Part shown: one piece after another, positions 5,128 through 11,227 of the stretch
Layout of the letters: every line of letters begins with the position of its first letter
How positions within the stretch are numbered: position 1 is the stretch's first letter
Assembly: GCA_029858145.1 (NCBI GenBank)
Contig: JAOUFP010000043.1
Location: 1 to 11,227 of the forward strand
Source: Nitrospirota bacterium
GTDB taxonomy: Bacteria > Nitrospirota > Thermodesulfovibrionia > Thermodesulfovibrionales > UBA6898
Direction of reading: 5' to 3'
Length of the DNA: 11,227 nt
Program-made: the position numbers and the translations under genes
The notes under the pieces: model-generated
What the model saw: the letters and a program-made list of their open reading frames with translations, nothing else
What the model was told of the DNA's origin: nothing
Database searches by the model: none

Positions 5128-6621
5128 TCAGCCCTGCACCTTCAACTTTCTTATCCCATCCAGCAAAATCCTTGTGGCGATACAATCATCCTCGTTGTAT
5201 TCCAGTATCCGCTTCCTGATGGAACCATCTTTTGTTTCAACCCACCGATGGTACCATTCGATTGAAGAAGCTCCGGAGGGATCGGTGTCGCGCCATGCGA
5301 AGCCGAGATAAATCGCCAGCGTCTTGATCGAGTGATCGCGCGTCGGCCACACGGTCTTACGCTGAACAACATCGAAATACAGGTCAACCGACTGTTCAGG
5401 AGAAAAAAGGTCCTCAATCTCCTGCTCAGTAGCGACATGGGGATATTTTTTCTGAAGCTTTCTCCATATCGTGCGCTCGTACTTCGAGTAATAATAGATC
5501 ACGCAGGGCCGTGAAGACCGGATGTATTGCCATGAGCCGGCAAAAGCCCTTTCCTCTTCCTCCGGCGTCGGCTCCTCAGCAAAGAATGGATAATACGTTT
5601 CCGTGCAATTATCCTGATTTCTCCGTTCGGTAAATCCGTGCAGATAACAGACATCTCTCATGGGATCAGTCTCGATATCAAAGAATATCTCCAGAGCAGA
5701 ACCCGGCAATGCTGCCGGCTCTGTAAGAAAAGGTTCGGCATCGGGTTTCACCTGCAGCCGGGCGCGGGTCTGGAATTTCAACAGCGTTTCCGGGCCGATA
5801 TTCGGAATAACCGATTTATTGCCTCTCAATAGCGAATTTATATCGATATGCGCCAGTTCAGAGACGGTCCTGACATAGGCGAGCATGGCGTCACGTTTTG
5901 ATCTTCCCAGCTCAGGGACCAGCGTGAGGTCATTTGCCCTGAGTATCGCATTCATGCATACAGTGCGCCAGTGGCAGAGTTTGCATACGCCCGCGTACGC
6001 CGGCAGTGTCTGCTCTATTCCGGAATTTATTGAAATAACCTGCGAGAGCACCTCCTGATAGATGGACCAGAGGGTAGCTGCTTTGCGATTGCCCTGAAGG
6101 GCCTCGAGATCATACGTAATTTCCTTCCCGTGAACGTCCCATACAAACGGGCACCGGCCTCCGGACATTCCGATTTTCTCAAGGATGTCCGTGTAGAGCG
6201 CCAGCTGCACGGCGTAATGCTTTTTCGGTTTGCCTTCTTCGAGATCGGAAGCGCCCTCTTCCCCTGCCCCGCTTTTGATGTCCCCGGCGACATACCCGTT
6301 GTTTTGCCTGCGCAGCAGATCAGGCTCGCCGACCAGCTCCCCTGCCCTTATCCGCCCCGAATAAATAAGGGCGTCTCTCCGGCGCATCGCCTCGCTTGTA
6401 GCGGCTTCCTTTTTCTCACCCCGGAAAGAACTCAGATCAGTGAAGGGGATTTTCAGATCTCTGATCACCTCCTGTTCAAAGGCATTGCCTTTTTCCCAGA
6501 GAAGCTGGACAAATACGCTGACAGGGTCCCTGTCAGCGGGATTTCCGTAGAGATCCAGGCTTACGCGATGGGGGCACTGCACAAAGTTGTAGAGCATAGA
6601 AGCGGTGACAGTCCCGGGCAT
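5128..6621 (-). CDS. TM0106-family RecB/Cas4-like nuclease with DEDD exonuclease-like domain
   Basis: I annotate 497 residues. The N-terminal half is a Cas4/RecB-type nuclease: C16-PHR, G-E99-P-D101-LL, D114-I-K116, and C213-x2-C216-x5-C222, which together with C16 would hold a 4Fe-4S cluster. Residues 272-283 (IPNIGPETLLKF) look like a helix-hairpin-helix. The C-terminal half looks like an RNase H/DnaQ-type exonuclease: FFD315-I-E317-TDP, a central YYYSKYERTIW motif and a late YNEDDC. This order fits TIGR03491 (TM0106-type) nucleases, whose biological role is unsettled. Some relatives are fused to helicases, but this one is stand-alone. I start at MPGTVTASMLYNF (AGGGG 10-11 nt upstream). The frame stays open for 82 more codons upstream, but that stretch crosses the repeat at 6692 and has no homologous character. 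Confidence 0.85.
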   Translation of the reverse strand: MPGTVTASMLYNFVQCPHRVSLDLYGNPADRDPVSVFVQLLWEKGNAFEQEVIRDLKIPFTDLSSFRGEKKEAATSEAMRRRDALIYSGRIRAGELVGEPDLLRRQNNGYVAGDIKSGAGEEGASDLEEGKPKKHYAVQLALYTDILEKIGMSGGRCPFVWDVHGKEITYDLEALQGNRKAATLWSIYQEVLSQVISINSGIEQTLPAYAGVCKLCHWRTVCMNAILRANDLTLVPELGRSKRDAMLAYVRTVSELAHIDINSLLRGNKSVIPNIGPETLLKFQTRARLQVKPDAEPFLTEPAALPGSALEIFFDIETDPMRDVCYLHGFTERRNQDNCTETYYPFFAEEPTPEEEERAFAGSWQYIRSSRPCVIYYYSKYERTIWRKLQKKYPHVATEQEIEDLFSPEQSVDLYFDVVQRKTVWPTRDHSIKTLAIYLGFAWRDTDPSGASSIEWYHRWVETKDGSIRKRILEYNEDDCIATRILLDGIRKLKVQG

Positions 6622-6691
6622 ATCTCTGATACCCCTTTTATCCCTGTATTTATCTGATAATAGCATAAGTATTTTAGGGAAAGGGAAAGAC

Positions 6692-6778
6692 CGCATTGAG
6701 CAATAAACATCCATTAAATAGTGATTGGTAACCAGTGATTGGTAAATGGCAAAAAAGCCAATGATTAAAACAAAAAAG
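6692..6778 (+). repeat. Interspersed modular repeat, copy 3
   Basis: The leader TTGAGCAATAAACATCC is followed by four 7-bp units: GTGATTG, GTAACCA, GTGATTG, GTAAATG. TGGC-aaaaaa-GCCA follows (6747-6760), a small hairpin also traceable in copies 1 and 4. It has the clearest 7-bp phase of all copies. Confidence 0.7.
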
Positions 6779-6810
6779 GAGAACAGAATAGCATGCGCCT
6801 TCGGGCCGAT

Positions 6811-6846
6811 CACAGAAAAAAGCAGCGAGGTATATGACTCGCTGCT
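6811..6846 (-). terminator. Rho-independent terminator of the ZraP-like gene
   Basis: AGCAGCGAG (6821-6829) and CTCGCTGCT (6838-6846) form a perfect 9-bp stem with an 8-nt loop. On the minus strand it is followed by TTTTTTCTGTG, and it begins 32 nt after the stop codon. Confidence 0.85.
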
Positions 6847-6878
6847 TATGGAAGTGGGAAAAAGCAATACACTGCGGT

Positions 6879-7265
6879 TCAGCGGCAGTAGGCATATCCG
6901 CCGTGCCCTCTCCCTGCAGTATCCGGCGCCTTCTCGTGTATCTCGTCCTGAAGATCCCTGATCTCTTTTTCCAGCTCTGTAATAGCCTTCGGATCAGCTT
7001 CAGGGTTACGCAACGCCTCAGCGTAATCGAATTTTTTGCTATGGAGTTCTTTCCTCAGCGCGGCGGTTTCATCCAGAAACTTCTGGTCATATGCATCCGC
7101 ACAACCGTAAAAGTGTCCGTGTCCATGCCCTGGCCTTATCATATGTCCGCCATAACCGCAATCCATCATGTGCACGCCTCCCCAGGCTCCGGGCCCATGC
7201 GCAAATGCCAGCGTCCCGAATACAAAGATTGACAGAACCGAAATCACAGCAAGCATCTTTTTCAT
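6879..7265 (-). CDS. ZraP-like periplasmic protein, His-rich
   Basis: The protein has 128 residues. Residues 1-22 form a signal peptide (MKKMLAVISVLSIFVFGTLAFA|H). The mature N-terminus is rich in His and Gly with two Cys (HGPGAWGGVHMMDCGYGGHM, then HGHGHFYGC), suggesting metal binding. A charged helical segment follows (KFLDETAALRKELHSKKFDY, then ITELEKEIRDLQDEIHEKA), close to zinc-resistance-associated ZraP and the wider Spy/CpxP superfamily. The tail GRGHGGYAYC has a second His/Cys patch. ZraP-like proteins are periplasmic Zn-binding chaperones, often controlled by an envelope-stress two-component system, but none lies nearby. AAAGGAGGTG 4 nt before the ATG is a near-perfect ribosome site, so expression is probably high. 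It has its own terminator and is likely monocistronic. Confidence 0.8.
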   Translation of the reverse strand: MKKMLAVISVLSIFVFGTLAFAHGPGAWGGVHMMDCGYGGHMIRPGHGHGHFYGCADAYDQKFLDETAALRKELHSKKFDYAEALRNPEADPKAITELEKEIRDLQDEIHEKAPDTAGRGHGGYAYCR

Positions 7266-7388
7266 GATGCACCTCCTTTATAAATGTTTTCTTGTTTATA
7301 GGGTACGACAGAAGATTGAAGATAAAATGAAATTGTTGTGAAATTATTTTGAAGAACAAAAGGCAAACTCAAGGCTCATAATGAATAC

Positions 7389-7499
7389 TGCAATGAGCAA
7401 TAAACATCCGGTGCTTCGTAACCACTGATTGGTGACTGGAGTTAAAAAAGCCATGAGCAATGACTACCCGGCAATGAGTAAAAATGAAGCTCTATGCTC
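7389..7499 (+). repeat. Interspersed modular repeat, copy 4
   Basis: The leader GCAATGAGCAATAAACATCC is followed by 7-bp units GTGCTTC, GTAACCA, CTGATTG, GTGACTG, then AAAAAAGCCATGAG and a second, shorter leader-like piece (GCAATGAGTAAAAATG). It ends CTCTATGCTC, as in copy 2. It lies between the rhomboid 3' end and the ZraP-like gene's upstream region. Confidence 0.65.
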
Positions 7500-7535
7500 C
7501 CGGGCGGAGGTGAAACCCAAACGTAAATAAATTTT

Positions 7536-8342
7536 CTACTCCCTGTTTTCAAGGTCTTTCAGCCTTCCGCTCAATTCTCTGAAACGTTCGTGTTCTTCAG
7601 CGGTGAGGGAGTCGATGCCGCTCACCCCGGCCTTGTCGAGCAGCCCGTCAATCTCCTTCTGGAGCTTCTCCTTTTCCCGGTCGCGGTCCCATACAACCCT
7701 GAGATGCCGCTCCCGCTTCTTTGCATTCTGCCAGCCGGAAAACAACCTCCTCCAGTCGTCCCATTTCATGTAGACCAGCCCGAATAGCATGCCGCCAAGG
7801 TGCGCGAAATGGGCAACCCTGCTCTGCGTGGCACTCATCGCGGTCATGAATTCAATGAATCCAATCCCGATAACAAAATACTTTGCCTTGACAGGGAAGA
7901 TACCCCAGATGTAGATGAGCTGCTCGGGAAACAGGATGCCGAAGGCCATGAGAAGACCATAAATTGCCCCGGATGATCCGATTATGGGAACCGGGCTCCC
8001 CGGTGTAAGAACGGCGTTCAGCAGGCCCGCCCCGATACCGCAGATAAAATAAAATTTCAGGAACCTGCGGGAACCCCAGGTCGATTCGAGGGTTGTGCCG
8101 AACATCCACAGGACAAACATATTGAGGAGAAGATGGAATATGCCGCCATGAAGGAACATGTAGGTGAACGGCTGCCAGATAAAACCCCGCCAGAAATAAG
8201 CGGGCGCCAGTCCGAAGAGAACCGGCAAACGCAGACGCAGCAGAAGGTCGAACAGGAAGATTACGGAATTCACGATGACCAGATATTTCACAACAGGAGT
8301 AATCCGCGGCAAAAATCCCCCGACTCTGTCGTAATACCTCAT
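7536..8342 (-). CDS. Rhomboid-family intramembrane serine protease
   Basis: The protein has 268 residues and at least six predicted membrane helices between about 18 and 192. The diagnostic motifs are H70-LLL-N74 (oxyanion-side His and Asn), G122-S-S124-G125 (GxSG, S124 nucleophile) and H181-LGG (catalytic His), in the order expected of a GlpG-type rhomboid. It cleaves membrane-embedded segments of substrate proteins in the inner membrane. The substrate cannot be told from sequence. The C-terminal 75 residues are a charged, coiled-coil-like cytoplasmic tail (DREKEKLQKEIDGLLDKAG, then EEHERFRELSGRLKDLE), a common extension in this type. AAAGGAG lies 6-7 nt before the ATG. No obvious terminator or operon partner was found. 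Confidence 0.93.
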   Translation of the reverse strand: MRYYDRVGGFLPRITPVVKYLVIVNSVIFLFDLLLRLRLPVLFGLAPAYFWRGFIWQPFTYMFLHGGIFHLLLNMFVLWMFGTTLESTWGSRRFLKFYFICGIGAGLLNAVLTPGSPVPIIGSSGAIYGLLMAFGILFPEQLIYIWGIFPVKAKYFVIGIGFIEFMTAMSATQSRVAHFAHLGGMLFGLVYMKWDDWRRLFSGWQNAKKRERHLRVVWDRDREKEKLQKEIDGLLDKAGVSGIDSLTAEEHERFRELSGRLKDLENRE

Positions 8343-8400
8343 CCATGCTCCTTTCCGCTCCGCGCTGAGAATTTCCTTATCTCTATTTTACATGAAAACA

Positions 8401-8515
8401 GTGATTGGTAATTTGTGACTGGTGACCGGTAAAACAAAAATAAAAACAATGACAGGGTGAAAACGAAAAGAAAGGCAAAGGCAGATGCAGGGATAAAGGC
8501 AGCAATGAGCAAAAA
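8401..8515 (+). repeat. Interspersed modular repeat, copy 5
   Basis: It opens with the heptads GTGATTG, GTAATTT, GTGACTG, GTGACCG, GTAAAAC. An A-rich spacer follows, then a leader-like AGCAATGAGCAAAAAC at 8501. Module order differs from the other copies: heptads first, leader last. It lies upstream of the rhomboid gene. Confidence 0.55.
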
Positions 8516-8560
8516 CTGCTCATATCTCCCCGGCCCCTGGCGAGCAGGGCAGCCGGCAAA

Positions 8561-8606
8561 GAAAAAAGAAGGGGCCGGTGCTCACCAATCTTATGAGAAC
8601 CGGCCC
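8561..8606 (-). terminator. Rho-independent terminator of cytochrome copy B
   Basis: GGGCCGGT (8572-8579) pairs with ACCGGCCC (8599-8606), and CTCA (8581-8584) pairs with TGAG (8594-8597) inside. On the minus strand the tail is CTTCTTTTTTC. It is positionally equivalent to 2574-2612 but has a different outer stem, showing compensatory change. Confidence 0.8.
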
Positions 8607-8633
8607 TTCGGTTAGCTCAGCTTCCCTGCTTCG

Positions 8634-9455
8634 TCACAGGTTATATGCCATTTTTATTTTGCCATGCGATATGCGAGTATGGCATCTGTGGCAGTCGATA
8701 TTCTTCTTTGTGACATGGTTGTTGTGCACAAACTCGACATCATTATACCTGCCGCCTCTGTCGACATGGCAGAAGAAACACCTGTCTGAAGGCACGCTGC
8801 CGTCTCCTTCAATGACCTGCAGATGACATTTTTCGCACTTCATACCTTTTTCAAGATACTTTCTGTGTTCAAAGAGCTTCCCGTTGACCATAATCGCTTT
8901 CGTCGGAGCGCCGTGGCACGAAGGACATCCGGTAACCGCAAAATCCTTATTGCCATTTTTTCTGAAATGACACAGAAAACAGGTGTCTTCTGACACAGCG
9001 AGATGATTTCCCTGAACCATATCATAATGGCAGCTCGCGCAGTGCAGTTTCATCCCCCCTCGTATTTCTGTGAAATGAGGCTTGTGGTCGAACAGTATCC
9101 CCTGTTTGAAGGTCGACTGCGATTCGACAAGACGCATGGAATGACAGCCGGTCTGAAGACACTTTGCGTCCTTCACCTCAGCCCTCGGCCTCGGGTTGCT
9201 TGTCCCTGCAAAGAATTTGAACTGGTTGGCCATCGCATTCCATGAACCGTAATCATGACATTTCAGGCATTCCACCTTGTTATGTGAAGATGTCTGCCAT
9301 TTCTCATAGAAAGGGGTCATATAATGGCATGTCACGCAGTAAGACGGTTTCTCGGAAATTCTGGAAAGACCCGCAAACGCGCTGATTGCAATAATTAAAA
9401 ATACCCCGACGGTTATCAAAAAACTTTTTCTGTAGATGATTTTTGTAAGCCCCAT
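8634..9455 (-). CDS. NapC/NirT-type multihaem cytochrome c, nine haem motifs (copy B)
   Basis: The 273-residue protein matches the cytochrome at 2635-3459 without internal gaps. By my residue-by-residue comparison there are 18 substitutions and one missing final Leu, about 93% identity. All nine haem motifs (eight CxxCH, one CX4CH), the membrane anchor and the Met after the first haem His are intact, so it looks functional. Changes are mostly conservative (F45Y, R52K, E68D, S85T), but several alter charge (D5K, P95K, V170K, K263S). AAGGAGGAG precedes the ATG, confirming the MGLT start. Here it stands alone: the upstream cytochrome and small membrane protein of the other locus are missing, and the operon's upstream block lies close behind it. 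Possible roles are gene dosage or differently regulated expression of the same electron carrier. Confidence 0.9.
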   Translation of the reverse strand: MGLTKIIYRKSFLITVGVFLIIAISAFAGLSRISEKPSYCVTCHYMTPFYEKWQTSSHNKVECLKCHDYGSWNAMANQFKFFAGTSNPRPRAEVKDAKCLQTGCHSMRLVESQSTFKQGILFDHKPHFTEIRGGMKLHCASCHYDMVQGNHLAVSEDTCFLCHFRKNGNKDFAVTGCPSCHGAPTKAIMVNGKLFEHRKYLEKGMKCEKCHLQVIEGDGSVPSDRCFFCHVDRGGRYNDVEFVHNNHVTKKNIDCHRCHTRISHGKIKMAYNL

Positions 9456-9602
9456 GTACTCTCCTCCTTTTGAATAGCTTTTATCTGCTGCCTCGTAAGA
9501 CTGATGCCATCCGCAACTTCTTTATTTTTAATGTCAAATTGCATCATTTACGTTATGAATTTTCAAAAGTGGCTGCTCGCCTGAAAAAAGTTTTCCGGTA
9601 TT
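9456..9602 (-). promoter_or_regulatory. Conserved 5' block of cytochrome copy B
   Basis: It aligns with 3460-3613 through GATGCAATTTGACATT, AAGTTGCGGATGGCATCAGT and the distal TGAAATACCGGAAAACTTTT (minus strand). It diverges more than the coding sequence. Here a TTGACA hexamer is present where the other copy has TTGATA, but no good -10 lies 17 nt away. Confidence 0.4.
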
Positions 9603-9633
9603 TCAAGCTGAAGCGTTTTCCTGCATGTCCTCC
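9603..9633 (-). pseudogene. Remnant of the small membrane protein C-terminus
   Basis: On the minus strand GGGGAGGACATGCAGGAAAACGC corresponds to GGAGGCATGCAGGAAAGCGGC at the 3' end of the 100-aa membrane protein gene (3614-3640). The intact gene ends ...GMQESG; here the reading is MQENASA then TGA at 9603. Sequence beyond the remnant jumps directly to the operon's upstream block, so the rest of that gene and the preceding cytochrome are missing. GGGGAGG before the ATG could even allow a short leader peptide. Confidence 0.5.
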
Positions 9634-9740
9634 CCTGCTTTGTTGCATTTTGCAATATGCATGCATTCGACTATAGCGTAGCATAAACCGCTTTGAATTC
9701 TCACGGGGAAAAATCATCGCTCCGGATAAAAACTCTCAGC
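9634..9740 (-). promoter_or_regulatory. Upstream block of cytochrome copy B, conserved with 4796-4925
   Basis: The minus strand carries CTGAGAGTTTTTATCCGGAG, TTTTTCCCC, AGAATTCAA, TGCTACGCT (extended -10-like), TCGAAT and AAAATGCA, in the same order as upstream of the three-gene operon. This suggests both loci are driven by related promoters. The -10-like element here is weaker than its counterpart TGTTATGAT. Confidence 0.45.
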
Positions 9741-10012
9741 AGAAGACAGCAAGGAGCAATGAGTTTCCCCATCGAATCGTCCGGCAATCACGGGTGACAA
9801 AATGCGAATAGTGCTGCTTCAGCTTCTTTACTTCGCCGCGCTGCTTCCATGAAAGGAATATTTTGTCATTGTATTCGCCCGGCAACGACATGGCAGGACC
9901 ACGGGGAATATCACTCGCTATCCATTTAAGCTATAATAGTCAGGTCAAAATAACATGAAGCCCGGCCGCGGTTTTCCAAAGGCAGTCAGGGCATAAATCC
10001 GGAGAATTTCAA
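9741..10012 (+). promoter_or_regulatory. Intergenic region with a candidate promoter for the gene at 10013
   Basis: TATAAT at 9932-9937 is a perfect -10 hexamer 75 nt before the start codon, but the -35 region (around 9909) is weak. A fragment AGCAAGGAGCAATGAG at 9748-9763 resembles the leader of the interspersed repeat. No other gene is supported in this stretch. Confidence 0.35.
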
Positions 10013-11227
10013 ATGCGTCATACACCAACACGGCACGAACTTCATCACGAAATTTTCGGTTCTATCCTTGACAGAACCGAGATGGCCCCCTTTTTATTAC
10101 TGCGCGCAGGGAATTATGACGCTGCCCTCAAACAGGCGTCCAAGATGATGGGCAACCGCGGGTTTGATGTTCTCGGCGATAATGAACTTCAGGAAAGTGA
10201 GAAAGAAAGGGCGCAGAAATACATTGAGCGGGTTTACCGATACTTTTTTAACTGGCTGTTTCCCTTTGTCAAGAATCAACTGAACGGTCTCATCACCCTG
10301 AATTCCGGCAACGCCGGTCTTTACCGGAATTGCCTGCAGGCGATCAGGGGAGCAGAATCGATTTTAAAGAGTGCGGAATTTTGGCAAATAGTCAATGAAG
10401 ACCCCCGCCATATCTTTCTTCTCGCCTCAGCAAGAAAGTATCCGCGTGTTTTTTACGGCTACAAGGGGAAAAACACGGAAGTTCCGGTTGACTGGCAGCA
10501 GACGGCCTGTTCCATTCTTAAGATGGGACATTTGATCAAGTCCATTGAAGAGGACAGCCAGGATATTAACGATTACGCCCAGTTGGGCTTTTTTCTGGAG
10601 ATGCAGTGGCAAAGCCTTGATGACTTATACAGTTACGACTGGGAAAATCCGGGACATCTCCCCGAAAGTGAATCCGCACTGAGGGCGTTCGTCAAAATTT
10701 CCACTTTCTTTCACAAGCTAAAAGAGTCGCTGAAATTTAATAAGAAAAGGGAATGCCTGGTTTTCGAAAGCGGGGACGGAGTTGAGGTCGAGATTGCCGA
10801 TATTAAGGCCAGGTTAAAGAGCCCGGAAAGTATGTTTACCAAGCTGGGGAAGGATGTTGAAGGGGAAGCGCATGACATAAGGGACATCCTTGCGATCACT
10901 TTTATTTTGAAGAGCAGGGATGACACGCTCAAACTTTTTCACGCGCTGCAGAAGAGAGGTGTCTTACTGCAGGAAAACACTCTTTCCCATTCCATAACAC
11001 AGACGCTGTTCGATGATCCGGAAGGCATGAAGGAAGCGGTACGAAGACTGATGATCAGCCTTTCCCAAAGCGAGGGCAGCAAAGAAATGCCCGGTGAAGA
11101 AGAGCTGCTCGCCAACGCCAAGGATTTTTTTGAAGCCCTGAGTATTAACGCGGCAAAGAATCTGCATTCCTCCCTGGGGCATAGAAAGTTCCAGTGTAAA
11201 ATAAATTTCACCCTTCCGATTCACCAT
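10013..11227 (+). CDS. TIGR04552/TIGR04562-like protein with RelA/SpoT-like motif (3' end outside window)
   Basis: The frame is open for 405 codons from ATG 10013 to the last base, so the protein is incomplete. GGAG lies 8 nt upstream, and an in-frame TGA at 9956 limits the start. There is no signal peptide or membrane segment. A mid-protein stretch reads KYPRVFYG...CSILKMGHLIKSIE. Then comes R267-L-K269-S-P-E-S273-x3-K277, followed by D288-I-R-D291-ILAITFIL. This R-x-K-x3-S-x3-K plus DI-x-D pattern is the substrate-binding strand/helix of RelA/SpoT-type nucleotidyltransferases. Order and wording match my memory of the uncharacterised TIGR04552/TIGR04562 families. The final RKFQCKINFTLP would be the strand before the expected acidic E-x-Q motif, which lies beyond the edge. 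(p)ppGpp or related nucleotide chemistry is therefore only a hypothesis. Confidence 0.7.
   Translation, partial: MRHTPTRHELHHEIFGSILDRTEMAPFLLLRAGNYDAALKQASKMMGNRGFDVLGDNELQESEKERAQKYIERVYRYFFNWLFPFVKNQLNGLITLNSGNAGLYRNCLQAIRGAESILKSAEFWQIVNEDPRHIFLLASARKYPRVFYGYKGKNTEVPVDWQQTACSILKMGHLIKSIEEDSQDINDYAQLGFFLEMQWQSLDDLYSYDWENPGHLPESESALRAFVKISTFFHKLKESLKFNKKRECLVFESGDGVEVEIADIKARLKSPESMFTKLGKDVEGEAHDIRDILAITFILKSRDDTLKLFHALQKRGVLLQENTLSHSITQTLFDDPEGMKEAVRRLMISLSQSEGSKEMPGEEELLANAKDFFEALSINAAKNLHSSLGHRKFQCKINFTLPIHH

Noticed and set aside
6622..6867. 82-codon N-terminal extension of the nuclease
   Set aside because: It is open by chance across repeat copy 3, has no family resemblance, and a better start with AGGGG upstream lies at 6621.

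Overview
The window looks like a chromosomal stretch from an anaerobic or facultative Gram-negative bacterium rich in multihaem cytochromes. Nitrospirota or a deltaproteobacterial-type lineage is my best guess, as inference only. The reasons are a TonB-receptor tail (outer membrane), periplasmic ZraP/Spy-like proteins, three nine-haem-motif NapC/NirT-type cytochromes and a Cas4-like/DEDD nuclease of the TM0106 type. No rRNA, tRNA, CRISPR array or integrase was seen.

Layout. 1-153 is the C-terminal end of a TonB-dependent receptor (+). 154-1240 is mostly non-coding: a 61-aa Cys/His-rich protein (-, 462-647) and a 154-bp MITE-like element (723-876) that sits inside an older interspersed repeat. 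1241-1915 is a Met-rich Spy/ZraP-like periplasmic protein (+), followed by a hairpin shared with a convergent DUF3147-like membrane protein (2012-2347, -). 2574-4925 is a minus-strand cytochrome operon: promoter-side block, nine-haem cytochrome (3913-4788), a translationally coupled 100-aa Gly-rich membrane protein (3614-3916), a second nine-haem cytochrome (2635-3459) and a terminator. 5128-6621 is a TM0106-family nuclease (-). 6879-7265 is a His-rich ZraP-like protein with its own terminator (-). 7536-8342 is a rhomboid protease (-). 8572-9740 is a second, shortened copy of the cytochrome operon. 10013-11227 is a plus-strand gene running off the window edge, apparently of the TIGR04552/TIGR04562 kind with a RelA/SpoT-like motif.

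The most informative signal is the pair of cytochrome loci. The copy at 8572-9740 keeps the distal cytochrome (about 93% protein identity), its 5' intergenic block, a terminator rebuilt with a different stem sequence, and the operon's upstream block. It lacks the first cytochrome and nearly all of the small membrane protein. A short remnant of that protein's C-terminus (MQES/MQEN) appears to survive at the junction. This reads as an operon duplication followed by internal deletion.

The intergenic regions carry a modular, same-orientation repeat. It has a leader (AATGAGYAATAAACAT) followed by about four imperfect 7-bp units around GTGATTG/GTAACCA, and it appears at five or more sites. How the genes work together is partly inference: the cytochromes resemble NapC/NrfH quinol dehydrogenases extended with extra haems, so they probably carry electrons from membrane quinol into the periplasm. 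The ZraP-like proteins, rhomboid and nuclease look like independent single-gene units.
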